A DNA stretch of 64,000 bases from Chimonanthus salicifolius (lineage: Eukaryota; Streptophyta; Magnoliopsida; Laurales; Calycanthaceae), in assembly GCA_013350335.1 (NCBI GenBank), contig CM023542.1, forward strand, positions 3,149,525 to 3,213,524, given 5' to 3'. Both the position numbers and the translations under genes were made by a program. The stretch's first letter is position 1. Every line of letters begins with the position of its first letter. The notes beneath the pieces are model-generated. The model was not told the origin of the DNA. It made no database searches and saw only the letters and a program-made list of their open reading frames with translations. Shown piece after piece: positions 35,560 through 47,294 of the stretch.

Positions 35560-37480
35560 GTGATTCCGCAAAAAATGCATCTCATAGACATTGAATATAT
35601 GGCCCACAAAAAATTACTTTGATTGAATGAATTAAACCACATTTTTAATCTCTCCAAAATATGTTCAATTTAAATGATGTTTTAACCATAAAAATTACCA
35701 TTTTTTAGAAACATTACTTAATTAATTCAATTAAAACATTTTTTAGTGGGTCATATATTCGAGAAAAGATCTTTCCAATAAATCCATTATCACCTCATTT
35801 TGTGAGTCTTATGCCCTAAGTGTGTCTTGATATATTGTAGACTAGTGAGTGGATGATCATTTCATTTCTAGTGACTGTCCACGTCTATTTCAATTCAATG
35901 GCCATATGTTCTTCTTTTTTTTTTTAATAAAAAATTCATATATTTTTTTTTTTGAATTTATGTGTGTGAAATCATGAGAACTCGAGCGTAAAACCCTCAC
36001 AGGTGATACTCACTGTCGATAGGGCACACTAGGTGAAGTCATGAGGGATAAAACCTGACACCTCTCACTTTCTGAGATAGAAGATTACCGGTGGAGTGTA
36101 TCTACACTCGTAATTTTAAAGTGTGTATATAAGAGGTTGTACTTTTCCTAAAATAAAAATGTCTACTTTCAATGGATGTCTAATACATCAATATTTGCCT
36201 TCTCTCCTGTGATTTTTGCAAATTTCGATGAAATTCTCTTAAATTTTTTCTAAATTTAATGTGGGTCAACTCCATATTAATAAGATAAATACTTTGATGA
36301 AAATTATGATGATGATTTAGTGTGGGTCTCATGCTAAAAAGTGTATGGTGATATACATACAATAATCAGTGTATATCATCATCTTGATTTCAAATTAAAA
36401 GGTAACGTCTATGTTTCATTTTAAAGCATGTGCATATGAGGCTTGTACTTTTTCTGAAATAAAAATTCCCACTTTCAATGCGTCTAATACATTTACTCTT
36501 CCATTCTCTTTCTTAGGATCTTTTGCAATCTTTTACAATCTTTTGCAATCTTAATGGAATTATTTTAAATAAAAAATCTCCTACATTTACTGTGGAAATC
36601 GAACTTTGATTTTCTAAACTCATGGAAAGTAAAGATTAAAGAAAATGACAAAATCTTTCCTCTTTCTTTTATAAACGAGGTCGATATTTCTCTCTTCTTT
36701 TGAGATAAGAAAATTTATGAGAAAAAAAAGAATAAGATTTTCCTCCTCCAGTAAGACACCATTTTGTGAAAATATGATTTCTTAATATAAAAATGTAAAG
36801 TGGGATTTTTATGGACCGACACGATGCCAAAGTTTATGACATATATAGATAAAATAGATTGAATCTAAAGATAAATTTTCTTTTCAAACTAATTTCTTCA
36901 AAGAATTTGCCAAACAACCCACCTTATGGGAAGAACTAAGTGTTGAATTCTTCTACAGAGGATACATAGAAGACTTCATAGTTCTTATATAAGATAATTC
37001 AAGAGAAACTCTTTAATACAATCTATTGTATATTTTTTAATGAACAATAGTCAACAATTTATAATAATCAAAATTTCAAAGTCCAAAATTATGTGCTAAA
37101 ATGATCAAGTGGATGTCAAAATTTTTGACGCACTATTCTTTTCGCATTCTAAATATCTCAATTGAAAATGTATTTAATAAATACTTTTCTTAAATATGGA
37201 GTCTTTAAATTTAAAAAAAATGAAGAAAAATAGTAAAACGACTTATGACAATATGATTAATAAGTGAATGACTTCCATGATTAATATATTAAATTTCTCT
37301 TTTAATATATATATATATATTTCTTATTAATTCTGTTGTTAATAAGCAATTAAGCTGTCATCTTTACGAAAAACTCTCGTGGGAATAAATTAATAAAAGC
37401 GTGGGAGTCACCAACAAATTAAAAAAAAAAAAAAAAGCTTATCTTGTGGGAGTATTTTCTTGCAATTAATAAAAGCTCCT
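35560..37480. other. AT-rich spacer upstream of SDR I, no gene seen
   Basis: Counterpart of 2991-4712 but visibly more diverged. Short (AT)n run near 37309. No supported gene. Confidence 0.4.
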
Positions 37481-37576
37481 CAACAGTGTCCATAACTATA
37501 TACAGAAGATCCAGCAAAGCTGAAGCCCAAAAGACAGAAAGAGGAAGGAAAGAGTTTAGAGACGAAGAGCAAAACC

Positions 37577-39132
37577 ATGAATAGCAGCATCAGATTTCTC
37601 TCTTCCACTGCAAAAAGGTTTGCTTATGTTTTCGAAGATGGGACATTTCCTTTGGTTATTTGTGCACTCTGCGCATCTTATCATGATTTGGTAGCTATCA
37701 AATGGTTTTGTATTAGTAATATATGAAATTTCTGGAGTACTAGGCCGACCCAAGTACCCCAAACATTAACAAATTATCGGTCCAATATAACCTGGCCCAG
37801 AAGAAGAATCCAAGTACCTGGGCTCAGCTTTAATAAGCCTAAACCATTAGATGCCTCCTTCTCTATCTACGGTAAGTCTGAACTGTAAATCAATCCATAT
37901 ACTGGTTCAACAAGGGTCAGAGGCCAAGCCATACTGATCTGGACCCTACCTGAAAATTTACAGCTGGACCATACTTGGTTAGGGCCCAGATCCGAGTTAA
38001 GGTTCAAAAATTAGGCACGATTTAAATTCAAGTCGGCTCTGGGCCTTTCATTCTTGGGGCCTGTAGAATATATGGCTTGGAGCAGATCATGCCCGGTTTA
38101 AGCCAGAACTGTTTAACGTATAGATTGGAAGTACGTTTTGGTGGGCCACAAACATGAAAAAAGGGGCCTGAATGAAAGAATAGAACTTGGTTTGGACCAG
38201 ATCCTGCTTGAGCCCAGCCAACTCCACCCCTACCAACCATTGACATTGACAGTCATAAATCCATTGTAATCTGTTGCTCTTCATATTTTTTCTGAATACG
38301 TTGAACTTATAGTTGAACATTTGAATTTGGGCATATTGTGTTACAAAGACTACAAGGGAAAGTAGCACTGATTACTGGAGGAGCCAGTGGCATAGGTGCA
38401 TCCGCAGCCAGATTATTCAGTGAGCATGGTGCCAAAGTCATCATTGCCGACGTAAATGATGAACTCGGCCAACGCGTCTGTGAGGAATTTGGCCTGAACA
38501 AGGTCTCCTTCATCCATTGTGAAGTAACTGATGAAGCCCATGTCCGGAATGCCGTCGATGCGACCATCTCCAAGTATGGGAAGCTTGACATTATGTTCAA
38601 CAATGCAGGCGTCACAGGGTCCACCGAACCAAGCATCATTGAGAGTGAGAAGACGGACTTTGAGAGGGTCCTCAGTGTCAATGTGACTGGTGTGTTCTTG
38701 GGCACCAAGCATGCAGCCCGAGTCATGATCCCAGCTCGTCGTGGCGCCATCATCAACACTTCTAGTGTTTCCTCAGTGATGGGTGGGTTCGTCTCTCTCC
38801 CATATACAACCTCTAAACACACAGTTGTGGGTCTAACGAAGCATGCAGCAGTCGAGCTCGGCCAATTTGGCATCCGAGTGAACTCAATCGGTCCTTATTT
38901 AGTTCCAACTCCATTGAGTAGCTACGTATTTAAGATGGAGGAGGAAGAGGTAGAAAAGCATGCAAGTGTTGTTAGTATCCTAAAGGGAGTGTCTCTTAAT
39001 GCTGAAGACATTGCAGAAGCAGCTCCATATTTAGGGAGTGATGAGTCAAAGTTTGTCAACGGTCACAACCTTATTGTAGATGGAGGCTTCTCAATCACCA
39101 ATTCAGCTCTTGGTCCTGACATTCCCTCCTGA
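37577..39132 (+). CDS. SDR gene I (SDR110C-like dehydrogenase), intact
   Basis: Exon 1 37577-37617 (MNSSIRFLSSTAK), intron 37618-38348, exon 2 38349-39132 to TGA; 274 aa. TGGASGIG 23-30, ADVND with Asp48, NNAG 98-101, Asn125, Ser153, Tyr166-x3-Lys170 (YTTSK) are all present. It is the module 3 counterpart of B and F but lacks both intron insertions, so its 731-bp intron shows the original state. Some changes fall at otherwise constant sites (HAVVG to HTVVG, AAL to AAP in the helix before YLGSDES), so activity is likely but not certain. The ATG at 37577 aligns with all paralogs, and no in-frame upstream ATG was noticed. Confidence 0.85.
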
Positions 39133-39354
39133 TGCCATTGATTTAACCTTTAATAAACTCTTTCAAAAAGTCTATCTATATTAAAAATATCCAAACCTTG
39201 GCGTATCCACTTGTTTATATATAAATAACTTGTCAATTAAGTTTTTATTGTTTGGCGAATTGAAGTATTGAAAAATAACTATATTCGAGTTTATTGGAGT
39301 TTTCTTCTGTATTAATTATGACAAATATTTTTTTTAACGATTAATGGTAAGTAT

Positions 39355-39700
39355 CATTCAAAAAGAAATGATCAACATCCCAAAAGTACAAGCAGTTCAA
39401 TGGCAGTCAAGAAACTAGGTAGGCCCAACAGACAAAAAATCGAACAATAAGAACCCACATCCTAGGCCAGGAATAGAAGATAAGAACATCAAACAGGCCC
39501 ACAATCAAACTGTGAAACAACAAAATTAATTGAAAGATAATACCCATTTTGATTGCCCCAGCTATTATTGTATAGAGCGGCCAGATAGTAGGAATTACCA
39601 AAGGGGATTCTGTCAATAGTAAGAAGAGTGCAGGAATTCTGGGTTGGAGTTATGGGTATGTCAGGTGGCTTTGGATCAGCAGGTTTAATAGAACAGAGAA
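39355..39700 (-). mobile_element. LINE-like remnant downstream of SDR I
   Basis: Pieces of the same sequence as the 3' parts of the LINE fragments (about 1775-1860 and 1905-2060), joined by deletion. No coding potential. Confidence 0.45.
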
Positions 39701-40315
39701 CACTGTTAGTGTTATCATCTCCAATAAGAAAACGGTGTTATTTCTCTTCTTCTACTTTTAAATGAGAGAATACAGTTATCATCTCCAATGGGATTCTCCT
39801 TGTTCTCTTTCTTTTCTACTTGAATTTTAAAAGATTCAAGGAATTGTCTACAATGATGATTGTTGTAGTAAAGATGGTAGCGATAGAGGATTCTCTCGCT
39901 CTGATACCATGAAGGCTTTAGTAAAATAGAGGATTCTCTCGCTCTGATACTATGAAGGGTTTAGTAAAATGGAGGAGTCTTGTGATTTAGGGATTACAAT
40001 TAGAATACAAATACAAGTCAACTATATCTTTTTATGGTGTTAATTCAACAATATCAAAATTATCATCAAAGCAATTGTTATATTAAAGAATATTTAACAA
40101 ATTTTTGTCATTTGTCCCCTCTCTTTGACTTGGTGGACATCGAGTTAAAAAAAGTTTCGTAGGTTGCAATAAGATCTTAACCTTCATACTCAAGATAAAA
40201 TTTCACAATCCATTTGAACTCTGAAGAAAGCTATGCAATTGGCAACTCAAATTTTTAGACTATTCAGGTGGTGAAATCATGCCATTGTAAAATTTTACAG
40301 TACTTATCCTTCATT
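39701..40315. other. Spacer, no gene seen
   Basis: Contains a short direct repeat (GAGGATTCTCTCGCTCTGAT at about 39887 and 39933) and nothing else that can be supported. Confidence 0.4.
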
Positions 40316-40940
40316 CAAAATCTATAGTTGTCGATTTTTATGTAAAAAATTACCCTTTTGCCTTTTTACTTAAAAATGCCGCATCCTCTGAACGGGTGAT
40401 CCACCGAATGAAAAAATTAGTTTGGACGAATTCAAAAATTCGTTCGAACGAATGGGCTTTGAAGTGGAATTTTCAAACGAGCCCGTTGTTCGACCGATTT
40501 CTACAAACAAGGTATTAAAATTTATCTACTTTGAATTTTATGAACTCTGAGACTGATTTTAAGTGAAAATTGTATAGTTTTGGGCTTCAAAAATCGTACC
40601 CAAAGAATTAAGAGGGAAGTTCCTTAATTCTTTGGGTAAGATTTTTTAAGTCCAAAACTATACAATTTTCACTTAAAATCAGTCATATAGTTCATAAAAT
40701 TCAAAGTAGATGAATTTTGATACCTTTTTTTTTTTGTAAAAATTGATCCAGAAACGACTTTGTTTCAAAATCCCACGTCACAGCTCATTCGTTCGAACAA
40801 ATTTTTGAATTCGTCAAAGTCCGAATGAATCACCCTTTGAGGATGCGGTGTTTTTAAGTAGAAGGGCAAAAGGGTAATTTTAATCCAATTTTGGAAAACG
40901 GGTGTATAGGGAAAGATTTTTCGTGTGTCTCTGTCTGTAT
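40316..40940. mobile_element. Foldback element between SDR I and J
   Basis: A long hairpin with arms of roughly 40510-40610 and 40622-40727 and a short loop near 40612. Outer ATTCGTTCGAACGAAT modules and a GGGTGTATAGGG end resemble the foldback at 4955. Shortened relics of this element lie upstream of C (about 7895-8030) and G (about 25365-25500). Confidence 0.6.
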
Positions 40941-41161
40941 GGTCTCCCTTTTATCAAAGCATTTAATGTTTTTAGAGTTTAATTGATGGTGATGATATTG
41001 AATATATGTTATATAAAGAGGAGCACCTCACGTGATTACGTAAGGTTTTCAATTGAAAGTAAGACTAATTTCACAATTAGATTTCACTTTTGATATATAT
41101 ATATATATATTATCGTTAATAAGCAGTTGAGCTGTCATCTTTACAAAAACTTTCTTGGCAA

Positions 41162-42560
41162 CAGGGCCGGCTGGACACATGTAGAGGCCTAAGGCGAAAA
41201 ATCTAAATGGAACATTCTTGGTATTTAATATATTATTAACAAGTAATAATTAATTAGAACTTTAATTATGTATAATAATAAAATTATCTAAAATCTATTT
41301 TTCTTACTTTTTGAGATGTAAAATTACTAATTAAATTTTTTATTCATGTTTTGCTAAAATATAATTGCAAATATGGTTAATTCATTTAGTCTTTAAATTA
41401 ATGAAAAATTAAAATGAACTAAATTAAAAGGTTAAAGAACAATAGAACATGACACTGTGAAAATAAAAGAATTAATGAATGGTTATAATGTCCTCTATTA
41501 TTCTACCCATTCACCAAAGATCTTTAAATTAAAAGTCACAGCATGATTTGCAGAGAGGAAATATATTTTTAAATAAAATTTTATAGGCACAAACGTAAAC
41601 CAAAAGAAGCACAAAATAATCCAAAATCCCAACCCTACAAATTCACAAATCAACACCCATAGAAAATGCAAACAATACCAGAAATGAGTAGGAGAATCGC
41701 TTGAAATACATTCCCCTCATCTAAGTACTTTAATCAATTGTTTATTTTATAAATAGAAGAGGCTCCTCTTGACTCTTGAGTGTATGAAATTACTAAATTT
41801 TTCTAGCTTTATAGCCCTTATATCTCTTTGCCAACATAAGTAATTTTCGAAATATTTGATCTACTTATTAGATGAAAGATCCTTTAGGTATATGATTAAA
41901 ATTGGAGATCTTCAGTTGAATAATTAAGTATTTTCTAAAACTATGTTCTAACTCTCGATGAATACCTCTACTAAAACTAGTCTCATTTCAATTGTAGAGT
42001 ATTATTACCAAATATCTTATCATAATTCAAAAAAGAAAAAAGAAAAAAACTCTTGACAAATCCCTCAAAAATTGAATACTTTGCATTTCCTCCCATTGCA
42101 AATGGTTTTACCATTATTCATCTACGCCAAACAGGCTTAGACATGTCCCTCTTTCCACATGCTTTGTCTCTCAATCCCATCCACTCCACCATGCAATCAA
42201 AATAGGAGTGGGGCCTTTTTCAAATTGTGGCCTAAGGCGTAGGCCTAACTTGGCTTATAGTTAGGTTGGACCTGAGCATACTTAGTCTTGTCCCCTTTTC
42301 CACATGCTCTGTCTCTTAATCCCATTTAGTCCACCATGCAATCAAAATAAGAGTGAAGCCTTTTTAAATGGGGGCCTAAAGCCTAAGCCTAACTTGCTTT
42401 ATAGTTAGGCAGGACTTGAACATGCTTAGTCTTATCCCCTTTTCCACATGGTCTGTCTCTTAATCCAATTCAGTCCACCGTATAATCAAACTAAAAGTGG
42501 GACCCTTTTTAAATGGCGAAGGTCCAGACCTAACTTCTCTTATATTTAGGCCAGGCCTGT
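41162..42560. mobile_element. Non-autonomous hAT-like element, 1.4 kb
   Basis: Ends CAGGGCCGGCTGG... and ...CCAGGCCTGT form a short imperfect inverted repeat of hAT type. The flanks CTTGGCAA and TCTGGCAA look like a decayed 8-bp target duplication; modules 1 and 2 run through the site without it (near 8500 and 25700). There is no transposase frame. The right third is a tandem repeat. Confidence 0.65.
42150..42545. repeat. Three tandem ~130-bp repeats inside the hAT-like element
   Basis: Each unit starts near GTCTCT(C/T)AATCC and contains TCCACCATGCAATCAAA, GGCCTAA and TATAGTTAGG words. The units are diverged by substitutions and small gaps. Confidence 0.7.
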
Positions 42561-42776
42561 CTGGCAATAAACTAATAAAAGCAGGTGGAGTCGGCTGACA
42601 AATGAAAAAACTCATCTCATGGGAGTACTTTCTTGCAATTAATGAGTGGGTCCTACATAATAACCACAGGCTCTCAACATTGTCCATCAATATGATATAT
42701 ACAGCAGCTCCACCAAAGCTGAAGCCCAAAAGACAAAAAAGAGGAAGGAAAGAGTTTAGAGATAAAGAGAAAAACC

Positions 42777-44313
42777 ATGAGTAGCAGCATCAGATTTCTC
42801 TCTTCCACTGCAAAATGGTTTGCTTATCTTTTCTTAGATGTGACATTTCCTTTGGTTATTTGATTTGGTAGCTATCAAATGATTTTGTATTAGTAATATA
42901 TGAAATTTCTGAACTACTCGGCCGACCCAAGTACTCAAACCATAACAAATTATGGGTCCTAGTTTAGATGGATGTAGTTTAACTGGTAATCTTCCACCTC
43001 AAGAAATCAGAGGTGTCATGTTCAAGCCCCTATGGCCTCATCTAAACCATTAGATGCCTCCTTCTCTACGGTGAGTGTGAACTGTAAATCAATCCATATA
43101 ACGGCTGCAACTTGGGTCAGGTGCCAAGCCATACCGATCTGGGTCCGACCTGAAAATTTAGAGCTGGACCCTACTTGGGTAGGGCCCAGACCCAAATTAA
43201 GGTTCAAAAATTAGGCACCATTTAAATTGGACTTCTTTCATTCTTGGAGGTATGGCTTGGAGTAGATTAGGCCCGTTCTTAGCTAGAACGGTTAAACTAT
43301 AGATTGGGAGTAGCTTTTGCTGGGCTGAAAACATGAAAAAGAAGGCCTGAATGAAAGAATAGAACTTGGTTTGGACCAGATCCTGCTTGAGCCCAGCCCA
43401 CTACACCCCTACCATTGACATTAACAGTCCTAAATCCATTGTAATCTGTAGCTCTTCATAGTTTTTTTTTTTCTGAATACAATGAACTTATAGCTGAACC
43501 CTTTCAATTGGGTATATTTTGTTACAAAGACTGCAAGGGAAAGTAGCACTGATTACTGGAGGAGCCAGTGGCATAGGTGCATCCACGGCCAGATTGTTCA
43601 GTGAGCATGGTGCCAAAGTCGTCATCGCCGACATAAATGATGAACTCGGCCAAAGCGTCTGTGACAAATTCGGGCCTAACAAGGCTTCCTTCATCCACTG
43701 TGAAGTAACTGATGAAGCCCATGTCCGGGATGCCGTCGATGCGACCATTTCCAAGTATGGGAAGCTTGACATAATGTTCAACAATGCAGGCATCATAGGT
43801 TCCCCTAAAAAAAGCATCATTGAGAGTGAGAAGATGGACTTTGAGAGGGTTCTTAGTGTCAATGTGACTGGTGTGTTCTTGGGCACCAAGCATGCAGCCC
43901 GAGTCATGATTCCAGCTCGTCGCGGCGCCATCATCAACACTTCTAGTGTTTGTTCAGTGATGGCAGGGCTCGGCATCCATGCATATACAGCCTCTAAACA
44001 TGCAGTTGTCGGCCTAACAAAGAATGCAGCACTCGAGCTGGGCCAATTTGGTATCCGAGTGAATTCAATCGGTCCTTATGCAGTTCCATCTCCTATGACT
44101 AGCTATGTACTTAAGATGGAGGAGGAAGAGGTAGAAAAGCATGCTAGTCACGTTAATATCTTAAAGGGAGTGTCTCTCAAGGCTGAAGACATTGCAGAAG
44201 CAGCTCTCTATTTAGGAAGTGAGGAGTCAAAATATGTTACTGGTCACAACCTTATTGTAGATGGAGGCTTCACAATCACCAATCCAAGTCTTGAACCTGT
44301 CACTCCCTCCTGA
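42777..44313 (+). pseudogene. SDR gene J: both exons open, but splicing creates a stop codon
   Basis: Exon 1 42777-42817 encodes MSSSIRFLSSTAK and ends TG where all paralogs end AG. Exon 2 (43530-44313, TGA stop) starts with A, so splicing at the conserved GT/AG sites makes TGA after 13 codons. Exon 2 by itself is fully open and has TGGASGIG, NNAG, Ser and YTASK. The next ATG lies within the DIMFNNAG segment, too late for a working fold. Rescue would need another donor, another first exon or readthrough. The first part resembles C; the 3' part (VPSPMTSY..., [17 protein letters not shown]) resembles A/E/H, which indicates a mosaic. The intron carries a tRNA-like insertion at about 42969-43032. 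Confidence 0.65.
42969..43032 (+). mobile_element. tRNA-like insertion (SINE head) in intron J
   Basis: TAGTTTAACTGGTAA resembles a pol III A box and GTTCAAGCC a B box, spaced as in a tRNA. Absent from the same position in the C and G introns (about 8910 and 26105). Confidence 0.45.
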
Positions 44314-44560
44314 TGCCAGTGATTTAACCTTCAATAAACTCTTTCAGAAACCCTACCCATAATAAAAATAACTTATAAATTAAGTTATCATTGTTACGTG
44401 AATTGAAGTATTGAAAAATAACTGTATCTGAGTTTATTTTATTGGAGTTTTCTTTCTGTATTAATTATGGCAAATATTTAATGGCATCACTTTCAAAACT
44501 GAGTAAATAATTATAACCTCAATATATTTAGGCCCCCACAACACTTTCAGAGGTTACTTA

Positions 44561-44913
44561 TATTGGGGCTGAAAACGAGTCTCACGTCGGATGGAAAAAG
44601 GGGGAAATAGAGAGTTATATGGGGCTGAATAACTCCATCTATAAGACTAGTCTTTTGGGCTGGAAGTCCAGACCTAAGAAGTGATATCAAAGTTAGGCCC
44701 AAGCCAACGCATGTGGATTCAGGATTTCTTAGCCAAACGAGATGGTTGGTGACGATGTTTGATCCGTCTGAGAGCCTCGTTTGAGGAGGCGATTGTTGGG
44801 GTTGCAAACGAATCCCACATTGGTTTACAAAGGGGAGAAATAAGGAGTTATAAGATGCTGGAGAACTCTACCTATTAGACTAGTCTTTTTTGCTAGAAAC
44901 CCTAAGCCCAACA
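44561..44913 (+). mobile_element. TRIM retroelement, module 3
   Basis: Third copy of the element at 10466. The left target copy has decayed to ACTTA (44556-44560); the right is ACTTG (44914-44918). The start has mutated to TATTGGGG, and the polypurine tract is short (GAGGAGGCGA). Confidence 0.75.
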
Positions 44914-44918
44914 ACTTG

Positions 44919-45930
44919 CATAAAAATTTTCATTCTTCTATGATCAACTATATTAACTGATGAAGAATTCAAGTATCATTGATTTAGAAATAATTATTTT
45001 GAGAAAAGTTGCCGTTTTCTACCTAAAGAAGTTCGGAGTTTCTGGTGCTTAACTTGACTTGTTGGAGTATTTTAGTGGAGTTGCATTGAGTTAAGTCGTA
45101 TTTCATATTTTCATCAACTAGGACTCTAATATCAATATCCAACATTAATGAAGATACTAATTCAAAAATAAACAAAATTAACACAAAATAAAATTAAAAT
45201 AAGAAGTAGGGTCCACGTCCGTCATCGTCTTATATCATTAATTTACAATATAAAGTAGATATTTAATGGTTACAGGACGGCCTTGTGGACCCAACACTCA
45301 TGATTTTTCACCACTCACAATCACATAAATTTTTCTACCTAAATTGTTAGTTGCCCTATTATTTCACAACTACACGTGTTTCTCACCATCAGACGGGTTA
45401 AATGAGACCAAAATCTTAGTATTAATTACCATTCTCTGATGACAAGTTGCCCCATTAATGCTGCCTGATAATCATGGATGAGCTGTTTAATATTGATTGA
45501 TTATTAGTTTAGTTGATTCAAGCTTTTAGAATTATATTATAAGTCTTAATCTCTTGAGTTTGACTTCTTTTGAACCTACTTAGTACATAAGATTTGTGTG
45601 TGGTTTCGTGTATTATAGTATCAGTCTCACCTCTAATATGGGATGAAAATACCTATTTTATTTAAAAAAAATATTTTAATAGACGGAGTTTATTATATAT
45701 TAGTTGATACTTATCAGGTTTATCTGAATGTGTTCATTTTAGTGTATTTTATTTTATTTATCAAAGCATTTAATGTTTTTAGAGTTTAATTGATGGTGAT
45801 GACATTAGAATCATAGCCAAATATATGTCAAATATTTGCTCATGTACATTTTTTGTAACTTTTTGTAATTTTTAATACTTTAGAAATATCAAAATAGACG
45901 CTTCCTTTCTCACGTGCACTTCCTTTCTAT
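44919..45930. other. AT-rich spacer, no gene seen
   Basis: Counterpart of 10850-11900. It lacks the CGATAT-rich element, so it gives the empty site for it near 45838. Confidence 0.4.
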
Positions 45931-45936
45931 CTACAT

Positions 45937-46097
45937 GGTGTAGCTCAACTCGTTCCCTTCCACCTCAAGAAGCCGGAGGTTGCGGGTATGAGTCCTCATG
46001 GTCTAACCTTGGTGTGTTCTAAGGAAAGTGGGCTCACCCGTGTAGATTTTAGTTGGACTGTGTATGAATTTTCCACACGTAAATCTAAAAAAAAAAA
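45937..46097 (+). mobile_element. tRNA-derived SINE
   Basis: GGTGTAGCTCAACTCG matches a pol III A box and GGGTATGAGTCC a B box, with an A-rich 3' end. Inserted in module 3 only; the matching place in module 1 (about 11905) is uninterrupted. Confidence 0.6.
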
Positions 46098-46103
46098 TTA
46101 GAA

Positions 46104-47290
46104 ATTAATAAAATGACAATCAATCTTATTGTATTTTTCTTATAAATCGCATTGTCTAAGATGTTTTAATATCTCTCGTTGCCTTGGTTGATATATAGCG
46201 CCATGACATAAAAGATGACACCATATATGTTTCTTATTATTCCAATAAGTGATAAATTTAAAAAGAACAACATGAAATCCGATGGGACTAAGTATGGCAA
46301 ATTAGGTTGAAGAGTCCACCGAGCCAAAACCCAACAAGGCAGCAATTTATAACAAACTTGTCAATTCGCTCTAAATCTGAAATGGAAAAACAAAGTTTGA
46401 GGTTACATTCATTGACTTTGTTTAACAAAATGAGTTAACACAATTCATGGTTGATCAATTTTACTGATGGATCTTAGCAAATGATTTGAACCCCGTTAAA
46501 GATTACATTGATTCAAGCTGACTCATTTAATAATTGTATGATTCAAAATGACTGAGTCAAAGGCTAAACTTGGACCCAACTAATTGACACACACAGAAAG
46601 ATCAACACTTTACATATAAATTCATACCAGCATATGAAATTCCCCTTCCCATATGCCATTTACATGCAGAAACAATACACAAATCACATATAATATTCAT
46701 AATATGTGAAGTATGTATTCTTTCTACGTGTATGCCGGTATGAGTTTACATGTAAAATATCTAATTTTTTTATACATGGCATATAAACAGAAGGAGCACC
46801 TCACATGAATACGTGTCGTTTTTGTAGAAATTAAACTCGTTTAGTTGGTTGCACCAAAACCATCCTTTAGTCAAAAAATTTAATAATACGTCACTTAAGT
46901 GACATGTCAGCTCCCCACAGCAAGATTAATTTCACAGATCAACAGATTTCACTTTTTAATATATATTTCTTATTAATTCTCTTGTTAATAAGCAGTTAAA
47001 CTGTCATCTTTACGAAAACCTCTCGTGGGAATAAACTAATAAAAGCAGGTGGAGTCACCTAAACCGAAATAAACGCTCATCACATGGGGAAAAGCAGGTG
47101 GAGTCACCTAAACCGAAAAAAACGCTCATCACATGGGAGTACTTTCTTGCAATTAATGAGTGGCTCCCACCGAGCACATGCTTCTCAACATTGTCCACAA
47201 ATATAATATATACAGCAGCTCCACCAAAGCAGAAGCCCAAAAGACAGAGAGAGGAAGGAAAGAGTTTAGAGCTAAAGAGCAGAAGAACAA
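46104..47290. other. Spacer and promoter region of SDR K
   Basis: First half equals the spacer after gene C; the second half (from about 46780) equals the region before the first exon of C and G. A 48-50-bp direct duplication (AAAGCAGGTGGAGTCACCTA, about 47040 and 47092) lies before the TATA-like stretch near 47203. Confidence 0.45.
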
Positions 47291-47294
47291 AACC

